A DNA stretch of 64,000 nt from Enchytraeus crypticus (Eukaryota; Annelida; Clitellata; Enchytraeida; Enchytraeidae), in assembly GCA_905160935.1 (NCBI GenBank), contig CAJHZI010000705.1, forward strand, positions 12,501 through 76,500, given 5' to 3'. Position 1 is the stretch's first letter. Each line of letters opens with the position of its first letter. Both the position numbers and the translations under genes were made by a program. The notes beneath the pieces are model-generated. The model saw nothing but the letters and a program-made list of their open reading frames with translations, was not told the origin of the DNA and made no database searches. Below are positions 1-12,224 of the stretch, one piece after another.

Positions 1-225
1 ATGTACATATAAAATAATTTTATTATCATAAAAAGTTTATCATAATATCTACTCTCTGTTTCTAAAAATAACTACCCGCCCGGCTTAAAACCTAATAATC
101 TATCTCTAGATTAGAGTGGAGGCGTTATGTACCATGGACCTGCCAGTAGCAGTGCTCTAAGAGAGAAAGAGAAAGAGAGAGAGAGAAAGTGAGAGATCAG
201 AATAGCACATCTCTATCTTAGCAAA

Positions 226-472
226 TCATCATCATCATCAACGTCATATTCCGTTGAGTTCCAGTTTAGCTATGGTCGGGATACGAATAGACCTTTAAAT
301 TTGTCCATTTGTTTTAGAAAATGTTGAAGCAATTTCTGGAGCCTAGAAGCTCATCAACAAAGGTCTCTTCTGACTTTAGTTTGAATCTTAGTGCCTTGTC
401 GCTTTACATGTACGACAAGTGCAGTCCTTGATTGGTCTATCCTTCAGCAACCCGGCCACGACACGGATATCT
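226..472 (-). mobile_element. SINE A copy (head - body - (GAT)n tail)
   Basis: Read on the minus strand, the family is: CCGTGTTGTGTCCGGGTTGC, GAAGAATAGACCAACC (head), GTGTCGTAGAAGGCGAC, GCACTAAGATCCAAAC, GCATTCGGTTGGTGAGCGCC, TAGGCTCCAGAAATTGCTAC, CTATTCGTATCCCGACC, AGTTAAACTGGGATTTAAGG, and a (GAT)n tail. About 270 bp. No tRNA box B is seen, so the promoter origin is unknown. This copy is diverged. Confidence 0.75.
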
Positions 473-1639
473 ATATGGGTTAGCAAAATGTTTCGAAAAT
501 TAATTTGATTATTATATGACGTACCTATGAAGTATTTTCATTAAGAATTCGATCGTTAATTTATCGACGAGCTAGCGGAATTATCTCGATGTACTTAATC
601 AGTTACAGGAATTTCCCAGCTTTAATAGCATTATTGTAGCGAAATTCTATAGACTCCTTTATTTTTATTGGAATATCACAAAACAGACTTTAGTTTACAT
701 GTACTTGCGTCACACCCGGATGTTCGTCATTAGCATTACATCGATGCTTTGTTTTATAGCGATACATGCATCGCTATAAAACAAATTTTTTGTATTATTG
801 AATGTAAAATTCATGTCGAAGATTTAAAATGTAACTAATATTCCCATTGAAGTGGAGTAAAAATTCTTCATCAATGTCGATGAGAGTACAGATAGGTGTA
901 AAATGAAATATAGTTAATCAATCATGGAATCAATCAATCAATCCATCGACCTGAAATGAGACGTGAAACTGATATGAACTCAGTTTTCTTATTTACTAAG
1001 CCTAAAAATATCTGAAGGCTTTGCCGCCATTCAATTTTACACCCTCTTATATACGCAACGATATTTCGTTAAGCTTATATCAATCTTTACCAACTCACTA
1101 ATCAATTCGCTTTTAAATACTTTGTTCAGAATTATTCATGTTCGAAATACTACATGTTAGATTTTAGCGGTTATTAGAGGTATCAGTTAAACTTGAAAGC
1201 TAAAGTTAACTTTTAGCAAGCTTGCCCGACAATAAGAGGCTTTGTGTTCAAACCTAGGCCGGACCTACACCGAACTGTATCCATGTGATACGAAACTGAG
1301 CGCTAAACTAAGCCCTTATCTATTTTATTAGCCCGATCGACGTCAGTAAACTTATAAGATAGGCACATGCAAGGTATTTCATACACGTAAGCTATTCAAC
1401 TAACACAATTTTTACTTACTGCTAATTTTTTAATACCAATCCAGTGAAACTATTGCTTTCAAAATACCAAAATGTTTCAAGCTGCCAAATTTCACAATAG
1501 TCTTTATATACTTACATGTAATGGTAGATCATTTTCTTATACGCTTTGGCCTCAAGTTGACAATGGCGTAAAAGTTAAGTTTAATAATACGCATAACGTC
1601 TGCTTCCGTTTCATTTATGCAATTTTTACTGTTTTTCTG
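473..1639. other. Unassigned AT-rich DNA
   Basis: Only the 748-785 inverted repeat was noted. A weak SINE C-like GTGTTCAAACCTAGGCC lies at about 1240. Confidence 0.4.
748..785. repeat. 16-bp inverted repeat
   Basis: TTTGTTTTATAGCGAT (748-763) and its complement (770-785), 6-nt loop. Confidence 0.9.
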
Positions 1640-1792
1640 TAGTTTGTCCGGGCAACTGAAGAATAGATAAACTACACGTATCGTACGCGGCTACTTAGCT
1701 AGAACTAAACAATGAAACGGAAAACCATCTCAGGAGTCTTTATTCTCAAGCTATAGGATACGTGTGCGTGTGTGGATAAAGCATAGCCTTCA
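1640..1792 (+). mobile_element. SINE B, 5' part
   Basis: GTTTGTCCGGGCAACTGAAG, AAACCATCTCAGGAGTC, TTCTCAAGCTATAGG; the tail is absent. Confidence 0.65.
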
Positions 1793-1794
1793 GT

Positions 1795-1860
1795 GCTTAT
1801 AGTGCTCGATGTTGTCATTGATGACTGTAGCACTCTAATTGTTGTTATTATTATTATTCG
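1795..1860 (+). mobile_element. Retroelement 3' end with (TTA)n tail (GTGCTCGATGTTGTC family)
   Basis: TAGTGCTCGATGTTGTCATT, GATGACTGTAGCACTCTAA and a (TTA)n tail. The same block recurs at 49729-49783. Confidence 0.6.
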
Positions 1861-1879
1861 GGAGAAGGGCAAGATCAGG

Positions 1880-2395
1880 AGCAGTGGAGCACATTGAGAT
1901 CGTTCAGGAGCAGTGGAGCACATGGAGAACGTTCAGGAGCAGTGGAGCACATTGAGAACGTTCAGGAGCAGTGGAGCACATGGAGAACGTTCAGGAGCAG
2001 TGGAGTACATTGAGAACGTTCAGGAGCAGTGTAGCACATGGAGAACGTTCAGGAGCAGTGGAGCACATTCAGAACGTTCAGGAGCAGTGTAGCGCATGGA
2101 GAACGTTCAGGAGCAGTGTAGCGCATGGAGAACGTTCAGGAGCAGTGTAGCGCATGGAGAACATTCAGGAGCAGTGGAGCACATGGAGAAAGTTCAGGAG
2201 CAGTGGAGCACATGGAGAACGTTCAGGAGCAGTGGAGCACATGGAGAAAGTTAAGGAGCAGTGGAGCACATGGAGAACGTTCAGGAGCAGTGGAGTACAT
2301 GGAGAACGTTCAGGAGCAGTGGAGTATATTGAGACCGTTCAGGAGCAGTGGAGCATATTGGGAACATTCAGGAGCAGTGGAGCATATTAGGAACT
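1880..2395 (+). repeat. 29-bp minisatellite, about 17 units
   Basis: Unit AGTGGAGCACATGGAGAACG, TTCAGGAGC. Units vary at a few fixed positions (ACATGG/ACATTG, GTGGAG/GTGTAG). It is open in several frames, giving spurious ORFs. It starts right after the (TTA)n tail of a retroelement end. Confidence 0.9.
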
Positions 2396-2703
2396 ACCGT
2401 ATAATTAATTATTGTGGTTCAAGGCCGCTCGGTGATCTAAATCATCATCTCCTATTGTGGTGTCCAGATAACAGTTCTACACGCAACTCTAATCGATGCA
2501 GAACGCTTTGGAAATAATGCGCTCTAAATAGAGAGTTTATCGAACGCTGTACAACTATAATAGGAAGATATGCTTGAAGAGTATTGGAGAAATAGCATGC
2601 AGCTTTCAAACTGCACACACGGTGTAAGAGTTTTAAAGCCTTAGGAGGGGTGAGGGAAGTACTTTTTGAACCACTTTTAAAAGTATTTGTTATATTATCT
2701 TCA

Positions 2704-2852
2704 AATTTAATCATCATCATCATCATCATCATCCCTCCCTTAAATTCCAGTATAACCATGGTCGGGATACAAATAGACTGTCTCAAATCTTCTATGTCCT
2801 ACACCACACCACCAGCCAATCCCCTATTTGAGACATTTCCATTCGTTTAAAT
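2704..2852 (-). mobile_element. SINE A, 3' half with (GAT)n tail
   Basis: Tail and ATGGTCGGGATACAAATAGA up to CCATTCGTTTAAAT; the head is missing. Confidence 0.7.
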
Positions 2853-3126
2853 CTATCAAATATCTTAATATTTTCGAATAGGGAAGAAAATGGAAAGATG
2901 AAAGGGAAATCTAACCCCACATCCATCCATCATACGTTCTTCCAGGAATTCTAAAACTGTGTACACCTGTAGGGCTCTATATTTTCTTACCCCAAATCCA
3001 AGAGCTTACCGGTGCACCTCGGAGCATTGACTGAATATATCATTTCAGGATATGCTAAACGATATCTCGGGTTGATCCCGGCGCGGGTGGTTCATCTATG
3101 TTGCTCGTGTTCTTGTATATTTTCTA

Positions 3127-3128
3127 TT

Positions 3129-3169
<41 letters not shown>

Positions 3170-3259
3170 CTCTCACTCACTCACTGACTCACTGACTCAC
3201 TCACTCACTCACTCACTCACTCACTCACTCACTCACTCACTCACTCACTCACTCACGCA

Positions 3260-3293
<34 letters not shown>

Positions 3294-3320
3294 ACTCTCT
3301 CTCTCTGTTTCACTTTCTCT
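3127..3320 (+). repeat. (TC)n - (ACTC)n - (TC)n microsatellite
   Basis: About 20 ACTC units (3173-3256) between two CT-rich tracts. Confidence 0.95.
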
Positions 3321-3407
3321 TGATTATAGATAAACATTTTGCTATAAATCCATGCACCCATCTACGAGGACAGGTAAGTGCAGTAAAAATTAAAAGCTAA
3401 AATACTC

Positions 3408-3684
3408 ATCATCATCTTCTTCTTCATCATCATCATCATCATCATCATCATCTACCTTTGAATCCCAGTTTAATTAGTGTCGGGATACGAATAAACCTTC
3501 TCCGTTCCTCAAACGCTTCCATTCGTTTAAGAAAATTTCTAACTTTCCTGAACGTAGGCACACACCAACCAAATGTCCCTTCTGACGTTAGTTTGAATCT
3601 TAGTGCTTTGCGCCATTTACGACACGTGCACTCGTGCAGTCCACGGTTGGTCTATTCCTCAGCAACCCGGACACAACACGGGTA
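3408..3684 (-). mobile_element. SINE A, near full length
   Basis: (GAT)n tail, GTGTCGGGATACGAATAAAC, and the head CAACCCGGACACAACACGGG. Confidence 0.8.
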
Positions 3685-3689
3685 AGAGC

Positions 3690-5620
3690 TAAGATGCTAA
3701 AAATTCTAAGTAAATCTACGTTTGACGTTAGTTTCAGTACCACAAGCAGCCTATGCTATATGATGTGCTCCAACGAAGCTGTGAACCCACAGAGCCCTTA
3801 ATGGGGTTTGTGGGTTCACAGTGGGTTTGCAGACCCCATTTTTGGTGATCTAAAAAAAAAAATAAAAAAATCTAAATCTCTGCATAATACGCTGATAACT
3901 CAGCTAGCAACCTGTACATATTTATTTATAAACGAAATTACATAGATTCCAATTGCGTGCACTTATGCATTTACAGAATCAGTCTTGAGCTCCATCTCTT
4001 TTATGTAAAGTAGCCTAGCTTGCCTATAAATTTAGATTGCCTATAAATTGCTATTGGCTGCAGCCAAAGAAATGACACAGCTCATCGGGGTAAAGGTACT
4101 GGTGGCAAAATGGTAAAGCTCATATACATGTGGTAAAGTGACAGATATTATAATTTTTCTGACTTTCTGAACTAGTAACATTAAGCTAAATTAATAATAA
4201 TTAATATTAAGTTAAATGATGGACATTAATCTGCATTAATTTAAGACCATTGCACAGCAGATTAGGTAAACCGGAATTAATCTAGGTAGAAGGTAACTAC
4301 AATAAATGGGAATCTGTTAAGCAAATTATGATAGGGTTGGGTAAGTTGGATTTTAAGCATATTAGAGTTAAACAGTTAAACTTATGTTTAATTTCTTTAG
4401 AAACAGCCTAAATAGAGTCAGTAGAAATATCATTTTGAAGCAGTTTGTAGCTAGGCATACAGTATACTGAGGGAACTAGATAAACTGTGTGATTGTTTTA
4501 GATTGCCTATAAATTGTTCGATGGTTCTGGACTGTCTTATGGTATCAGTATTATACCGTATTATAGAGTGTCTTATGGTGGAAGCGGATATTTAATTTAC
4601 GAAGCGTTTAATGCTAGTGCTGGAATTAATTGGAACTCTATTTAAGTTCTTATAATGCATTTTGATTATTTTATGATCGTGTTTGTATGTGTGTATGTGC
4701 ATGTATATATGTAAGTGTGATGTATCTTGACCCTGCCTGTTTTTGATGAATAGAGAAATGAATGAATAAAGACGAGACTTTTATCAGAGGCTGTGAAAAA
4801 ATTTAAAATCCAACTCAGAAATATTCATTTCTCAATATAAAAGCAACAATTATTTTCAGGGCCTACTTTAGTACATGTATGAGGTCAACATATTGACTAC
4901 ATATAGAAACATGCACCACGGTCCTGTCATGATTCAGAGCATTTAAGAGACTGCAGCTCAAGTAGGCCTACATACCACACACGTATTTCTTTTACAAATT
5001 TTGTTCTTCTAATTGGGACAAATAGGAAATAAATAGTTCTTCGAAAGTTCAAATTCAATTTTAGTTTTCTTTTGCAATTTTGAAATCTTATCAAAATACC
5101 CTTTAGTACAAATGAAGGCTCCGAAATGTCTTGCAAAAGCTTCCTTTCAAATTAAATTGCAGGTCCCTTTACGTTTTCACAATGCTTTTAAAGACCTCAT
5201 TGTAGCAGTACGTTATCTTTAGTACATGCACTTGTCTGCTATCATTGTATTAGGCTTCCTGAAATTTTGTGTTTCTTTAATTAGTCTATTATAGTGGGTT
5301 GTTAAATGTCATGACAGAGAATTTAGAGTTATACTGCTTTTTTAGATTTACATCAAATAATCTTCTTAGATCTGAAAAAATCCTAGAATACCTAGAATAA
5401 AAAACGGAGGGGTTTTGCCTTCTATGATCTGAATTTTTTATATAGAAAACTAACAAAGTTTGACAATTTTTGATGTTGATTTTCTCATCATCGGCTTTCA
5501 TGGTGATAATTTTGACCCCTCTAAATTTCTATATAGCTGATTTCGATATGCCTGTATCGGCTATCAAATAGCGTATTATTATTATTGAAATCAAATAAAG
5601 TATGTTGGTTGCAATATTTT
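3690..5620. other. Unassigned AT-rich DNA
   Basis: No coding potential, array or known repeat seen. ATTGCCTATAAATTG recurs at about 4037 and 4502. Confidence 0.4.
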
Positions 5621-5624
5621 TAGC

Positions 5625-5792
5625 CATTTTTTCCCAAGCTATAGGCTACATAAGGTATGGATAAGGCATAGATTTTGTGAAGGGATTAACTTGTTAATCT
5701 AAGGAGTGCTCTTATGGAGCGAGAAAACAGACTTTGAGTATGAATATGTACCTTGAACCTGCCACTTGGCAGTGCACTGAAGAAGGTTGCAA
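5625..5792 (+). mobile_element. SINE B, 3' part
   Basis: TTTCCCAAGCTATAGGCTAC, GGATAAGGCATAGATTTTG, CTTGAACCTGCCACTTGGCA, GTGCACTGAAG. Confidence 0.75.
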
Positions 5793-5904
5793 TAAACTTA
5801 AAATTTCGTAGAGTGTGAAACTAATATTTCATACACAGAAATTAAAATTCATTTGGTAGAACAACATTTACACCACATGAGAGATTTAGCATAATACATT
5901 TTGT

Positions 5905-6125
5905 TTAGAGGTGTAGATAACGTCATGAAGTTTTAAATGACAGACCTTGAGGTGAATTGAACCCTCGTGGGTTCGAATCCCAGCCGCGTTGATCTGAGAG
6001 TAAAATCTCGGACATTCACTGGACTGGCTAACGGAAAATGGACAAAATTGCCTAACGGAATTAACATGTCGTATTCAAAGTGATAGATATCAACGTAGTT
6101 GATCATTTCACTATAATGTGTGTTA
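5905..6125 (+). mobile_element. SINE D (second tRNA-derived SINE)
   Basis: GAGGTGAATTGAACCCTCGT, GGGTTCGAATCCCAGCCGCG (box B GGTTCGAATCC), TTGATCTGAGAGTAAAATCT, CGGACATTCACTGGACTGG, ending GATCATTTCACTATAATG. Copies at 19842 and 29190 show the A-box side as AGCGTAGTGGTTAAAGGC. Confidence 0.8.
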
Positions 6126-6129
6126 TTAT

Positions 6130-7225
6130 TAGTATTTAAAAACTTAGTAATGATACGTTACGTTTTTAAATACATTCTATCGTAGCGTTTATCTGGCTAA
6201 TATTGAAACAATACAGTTGGTTTTTACGTTTGTTAGTTTCAGTATAAATAATTTTACAAAAATTGTAAACAATATAGCCTACTAGGTTACTTTTATATAA
6301 AAATTAGCAAAATATTTGTGCAATTCATTATGTCACATTGCAGCCGGAATTTAAGTGTCATCCAGTTTCCATAAATTCTGCCTAACGTTATAAAAATACA
6401 TGGTTAAAAATTGTACATATAAAATACTACTCATTGAATTCATTGGGAATGACCTACTATACATTTTAAGTAAATTTCTAGACCATGTAGTCTCAATATG
6501 TATGCGCCGGAAAACAAAAGAAATGTTTGCTTAGACCTGTTGTCAATGTGCCATTATTCAGAGTAGGAAGAGCTCCAAGAAACTCAGTTTAGTTAGGCAT
6601 TATTTGAGTAGACAAACAGGAAATAGGCTTACGTAGCTGCAATTTATCTGAAAGCTACACATGTATGTATATAGGAACCTACATTGTTTGCTACAAATGT
6701 TACTCAGCTTTAAAAAAAAGTTAAACATAGAGAATGGAAAAATAGAGTGTGATATATACTGTGTTTTTATGCCCTGAGGTCGCATAATTAATTAACACTA
6801 CATGCATTGTTCTGACCATTGAAACTCAATAAATTTAACGAAAGGCTTATAAAGTACAATGAGTTGATTTTTTAGGTAGGCCTATACATTAATGTGCCTT
6901 GTCAGACGGTACTAAGTGGTACACTTTTGCAACCATCAAGAAATTGGCATGACAGTAAGCCTATAAAATTACGTTTACCGTTTGTTTTACCTTAAAACTT
7001 TTTATTTGTTTATCTTGTCTTAATAAAAGAACGGCAAATACAAATATACTTATCTAGTAAATAAACAAATAATCGAAAATAGAGTTACCATAACGGAGCC
7101 TTAGCTTCGTGAGGTATAACATTCAGTTACAACTACAAAAGTAACACAATCGTTTTACTAATTGAATACTACAAGGATTTTATCATAGCAGGTTCCGTAA
7201 GGATTCGCACCGATGGCCTCCTGCT
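6130..7225. other. Unassigned AT-rich DNA
   Basis: Nothing recognised. Confidence 0.4.
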
Positions 7226-7227
7226 TA

Positions 7228-9165
7228 ATAAAAATAATAATAAAGGTTTAACGTCCGTTTCCTCATCCAGGGATGATGTCAGGGACGTCCCCAACAGCAC
7301 ATATCACTACAGATCAATTCACCCGGACCAATCTGCGAAAGAAATGTGCTGAGGAGAAGCAAGGTCCTAAACGAAAGCCAGTCCGGTGATCAAAAAATGG
7401 TCAGGGTAGATTGATTATGTCTCTGGTGGGAAAAGGTAAGTCTTAAGCTTGCTAGAGAATTGAAATAGAAGAACAAGAGTGAGGATTAGCAGGTAAAGAG
7501 TTCCAGATTGTGGGTGCTGCGTAAGAAAATGAACGTCTGCCCAATGACGTGAGAATATTTGGAACTGAGAGAAGCTTGGCATCGGTGGAGCGAAGTGTAC
7601 GTGAGGGGCGATAGGGAAGAAGAATTTCAGATAAGTAAGAAGGCTTGCCAAATCGCCGAGTTTTGAAAGTTAATAGAGCTATTTTATATTTTATGCGTTG
7701 ATTAACAGGGAGCCAGTGAAGACTGCGTAGAAGAGAAAGAGAGCGAAATTGAAGTCGACAGGACTTACAAACAACACGTGCAAGAGAATTTTGGACGTGC
7801 TGCAAGCGATTGAGAGAAGTAGGCAACCCATGTAATAATGAATTACAGTAGTCGAGCTTTGAATGAACTATAGAATTAGCAAGGATAGTGGCTGAATTTA
7901 TAGTAAGGGATGGACGTATTTGCCTAATCTAACGAATCTGAAAGAAAGAAGCGCGACAAACAGAAGAGATTTGGGATTTAAAGTCAAGGTTTTCATCAAA
8001 TATGACTCCAAGGTTTTTGGCAGATCGAGAAGGTGAAAGAGCAAGATTCTGAAAATTAACAGAGTTATTGGTAATTTTACTTCTTTGCAAAGAAGTGCCA
8101 ATTAAAAGGTATTCAGTTTTGGAAGGATTAACAGCAAAACGGTTAGCACAAAACCAGTAATAAACCTTGTCAAGAATGGATGAGAGATGAGCCAGTTTTT
8201 GATCAGAATCATGATTAGAAAAGGAAATATATAGTTGTGTGTCGTCTGCATAAAAATGAAAATTTATGGAGAACTGAGCAAGCAGGTAGCTAAGAGGTGT
8301 GATATATAAAGAGAAGAGCAATGGACCTAACACTGAACCTTGAGGAACACCGCGTAGGAGGGGTAGTTCAGAAGAGCGATTTTGACTAATAACAACCGAT
8401 TGTGTACGACATGAGAGATATGATGTGAGAAGGGAAAAAGCAGAATCAGATATGCCAAAACAAGATTTAAGCATATTTATTAGGATGCCATGGTCAATTG
8501 TATCAAAGGCAGCAGAGAGATCTAGAAGAACCAAGGCAGAAACCTGTTTACTACTCATGGCCAAGCTAAGATCATTATGTATACGAAGAAGAGCGGTTTC
8601 AGTAGAATGGAGTTTTCTATAAGCAGATTGATGAGAGAGAGAAGGGAAAGAATCAAGATGAGTTCATAAACGGGTAAAAATTACCTTTTCAAGAAGTTTA
8701 GAGATGAAGTTAAGATTGGAAATAGGACGGTAACTGGAAAGATCATCTTTTGATAGAGAAGGCTTTTTAGCAAAGGAGATACAACTGCTTGTTTGAAGGA
8801 GGTCGGAAAGATACCTTCTGAGAGTGAGAGGTTGATTAAGTAAGTAATAGGAGCAACTAAAACATCAGTACAGGATTTCAGTAAGCGTGTAGGAATAACA
8901 TCAAGGCAGCAAGATGAGTCGGTAGAGCGAAGAATAAAATTGCGTATTTCTTCTGGTTTAGCTGGTTCAAAACTAGAAGTAGTGGTGGTTCAGGCATATT
9001 TACAGAAATGGAGTTGTCGGTGTCAATGGAGTTGGAGGGTATAGAGCTACAGAGTTTGGGTATTTTGTCATCGAAAAAGTTGAGAAAAGAGGTAGCAAGA
9101 GAAGATGGTGAGGTGGTCTTAGCAGATAATCGCTTTACAAATTCATCCATCTAAGCGTTACAATA
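7228..9165 (-). mobile_element. 5'-truncated CR1/L2-like LINE (non-LTR retrotransposon)
   Basis: Minus-strand reverse transcriptase with LLDLSAAFDTIDHGILINML, GVPQGSVLGPLLFSLYITPL and FYADDTQLYIS (frame 7929-8564). It is followed by the LINE C-terminal region RLQHVQNSLARVV and LHWLPVNQRIKYKIALLTFK (7452-7826). The part before the RT (FLNFFDDKIPKLCSS, 8878-9150) is also present. The 3' end is at about 7244 with a (TTA)n tail at 7228-7243. The frames are broken, so the copy is dead. The endonuclease half is missing, the usual 5' truncation. Jockey/CR1/L2 group by motif wording; exact clade not determined. Confidence 0.9.
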
Positions 9166-9767
9166 ATAATGATGTGAACATAAATTTTACAAGCACTGTT
9201 TTCTTACAAATTATATTATAATTCTGTTATATATCAATTGGTGGAACGTGTAAGATGAAGAAGAAATAAAAAATAATAATAATAATAATAAGATGATGAT
9301 GTCAATTAGTCTGCTATTTTTATTTGTCTGACTCGTAATGTTATGGAATTATATCATCTTTAGTCAATGATAAAAATTAGGTTATATTTTTATGTTAATA
9401 GCATTTAATTTCCCATTTTTTCTCGCTAAACGGAAAGTGCTTTTGTCAGACTATGCAGTGAACTAAATACCAAGGATCTGCACTTCTTCAGTACACTGGA
9501 GAAATATAATTATATATAATTAGTAAAATTAATAGAATTAATGTAAATTGATAATCATAATTTACTACATATGGAAGAATTCGTAAAAATTCTTAACATT
9601 CGAAAACATCTACTTTAAATGATTTACGAGTGCATGATACGAGTGCATGTGTTAGTCTCTAGATTAGATGATACTAAGAGCAGCAGGAAGTATTAGATTC
9701 CTAAGGTCTTCTCTTTAATCAAATACACTCTACTTCTATGCAGTAAATATATTCCTACAAATTTTGC

Positions 9768-10795
9768 TCATCCATCATTCAAGAATTGCATAAATTCAAC
9801 AGTACCTTGATCAGAAGTCGAGTGGATGTTGAAGAGGTAGAGTTTGCCCAGTGAGCTCATTGAGGTGGAGCTGGATGAGGACAGGCCACTGCTGGGTCTC
9901 CTTGTGCTACGTGCTCGGTCATGAGTCGACCTTGACCTTCGTATCTTATTCCTTCCACTACTGACGTCACCTCTGACAACAACGCAGTCGTTTGAATTAC
10001 GTGGATATTGTGCTTCATTCAGCTGAACGCCCTCTCCATCCGAAACTTTAGAGGTCGTTGCTCCATATTGTAGATATGTGGAATTTTTACTGCTGCTGTT
10101 ACTAGTTGATGAGTTACTCAGTTGGGAGCTGAGTGTTATGGGGAAGTGTTCTTTAGCCATAGCAACTGCTGATGACGTCTCCACTGACGGCAGGGGCGGC
10201 GCTTCTGAGCATGCCGTAAGTTGTTTAGCATTATAAGTATCGGTTAAAGAGTGTGACGTCACGATGACGTCAGAATCTATCGAGGAAGACAAAGCAGGAG
10301 AAGAATTAATGGAAGAGTTTCTATTCGTCCTCTTCTTTGTCCTACTCTCAGCCGCTGCGACCGCTTGGTTGAGTTCTGCAGAAGCGGATGACGATTTCTT
10401 CGCAGCGACTCCATGGAGACTTGGAGATGAGTTTGGAAGCCAAGCAGGAATGGGAGGCGTCTGCCGTCTGTCGATCGGTAGGCTATTGTTAGATGATGAG
10501 TTACCTTTGCTTAGTCTACCCAGTTTTTCTCTCCACAATTCGTAGGAACGAGAATGCAGTGTCCTATCTGAACCTTCAAATATTTCAGTTTCTGTATTTC
10601 TTGATATGGCGTGAGATAACTTGTAAGCAGTGTCAATCTTCGACTGATCATTGGAAGAAGATGCAGCTGTGGTGCAAGGGGGAAAGCTTTTTCCATTGTT
10701 GGATTTCATGGGACGATTGTCTCGTCGAGTGAATAAAAAATTCTGTGTTCTGTATGATGTAATCAATGACGTCATTTTTTTCGCCAGTGTATTTT
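9768..10795 (-). CDS. Ser-rich terminal exon of an unidentified gene (at least 335 aa)
   Basis: A long open frame ends at 9768. A plausible acceptor AATTAACCAG precedes 10795, and an in-frame stop lies just upstream at 10800-10802, so this is probably a 3'-terminal exon in phase 1 with upstream exons not identified. The product is Ser, Asn and Thr-rich and basic (RRSRSTHDRARSTRRPSSG, SSSSSTSMSSLGKLYLFN), with a proline segment RRQTPPIPAWLPNSSP. It looks intrinsically disordered. GC content is clearly higher than the flanks, as in the other coding exons here. No domain is recognised. Its phase would accept the signal exon at 25822-25876, but the gene relation is not established. Confidence 0.6.
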
Positions 10796-11349
10796 CTGGT
10801 TAATTTCTTTTCGAATATGTTACTATATGATCATAATTTATTATAAAGGCAAATGCTTACTCCACAGGAAATGCATTTACTTGATATTTGTTTTAGCGTT
10901 CAAATACACTTTTATCAATATTTTGATCTACAAAATATTATCAAAAATACAAACAATGCAAACCACTACTATATCACATTTATTTATAAACTACGCGTAC
11001 TATGACTTTAGGAGTTAAAAATGGCGAATTCTTAGGGTAAACAATTTAAAATGAAATCGAACACCTGTTAAACGTTTAGTTCGTTCCTATCAGATGACTA
11101 TATCTGGACCGTATGTATCAATGTAGTTTACGTTATCACTAAGTAACTCATTGATTAAACAACCATGGAACGGCTTATTTATTTATTTATTTATTTAGTG
11201 TATTCGTTAATCCAGCTAACTGTTTCACTAGTAGGACAGCTTAGAGTAGACAGACCACCTGGTAGACAGGTTAGAGGGCACTCCTCAGCGATATTTTTCA
11301 TGGTTTGAGATTTATTTGTTCATCACATCATATACAATTATGACAAACA

Positions 11350-11740
11350 TATATTTTCATGCAGATTGAAAGTTCTTAGTTCTTAGTTCTTACTGATCAC
11401 TGACTAAATAACTTATATAAGCTTAGTGATCTGTAACTATCAGATTACATCAACATATTGATCATGACTATTAGCTTAGATCAATCTCGTGATTCCTGAC
11501 TAAACAGCTTAGATCAGCCTAGTGATCCCTGACTAAACAGTTTAGATCAGCCTAGTGATCCCTGACTATCAGTTTAGTGATTACTGACTATCAGCTTAGA
11601 TCAGTTTAGTTATGATCACTTACTATTAATTTAGATCATTCCAGTGATCCCTGACTATCAGTTTAGATCAGTCCAGGGATCACTGACTATCAGCTTAGAT
11701 CAGCCTATACTGATCACTGACTGTACTATACTGTTTACTC
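11350..11740 (+). repeat. Irregular tandem array rich in GATCA
   Basis: Units like AGTGATCCCTGACTATCAGT and TTAGATCAGCC, about 30 bp, uneven in length. Confidence 0.75.
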
Positions 11741-11982
11741 ACTGCACTAATCTTTCGCCGGTCAAGTGACAAATAAATCTAAGCTGTCAGATAAATAATT
11801 AAAGTAATTAATTGAATGAGCCATAAATTGCCTGACACCCGAGCCGCTTGCATTGTCACGTCCTCAAGATTTACTTTGGACTATCAGATCAGTTTCAAGC
11901 AGTCGATCGGTGAAATGCGTTTACGCATTTCTACAATAGATCGATTTAATGTTTTCACAACACACTGACAGCTTTGAAACAA

Positions 11983-12224
11983 CATTTCATCATCATCTTC
12001 GCTTAAATCCTAGTTTAACTATGGTCGGGATACCAACCAATAGACATTGTTTTGAAGTTTTCCATTCGTTTAAATTTAATAGCAATTTCTGGAGCCAAGG
12101 CGCTCACCAACCGAATGCTCTTTCTGACGATGGTTTGGATCAGGTTTTTATGCCGCCTTCTACGACAAGTACATATTTACGCGGTTGGTCTATTTTTCAA
12201 GCAACCCGGACACAACACGGGTAC
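11983..12224 (-). mobile_element. SINE A, near full length
   Basis: Tail TCATCATCTTC, ATGGTCGGGATACCAA, CCAAGGCGCTCACCAACCGA, and the head GCAACCCGGACACAACACGG. Confidence 0.8.

Noticed and set aside
2125-2517. 130-aa repeat protein frame
   Set aside because: Produced by the 29-bp minisatellite being open in several frames; no start context or conservation.
10264-10545. Plus-strand frame opposite the Ser-rich exon
   Set aside because: Shadow of the minus-strand coding exon.
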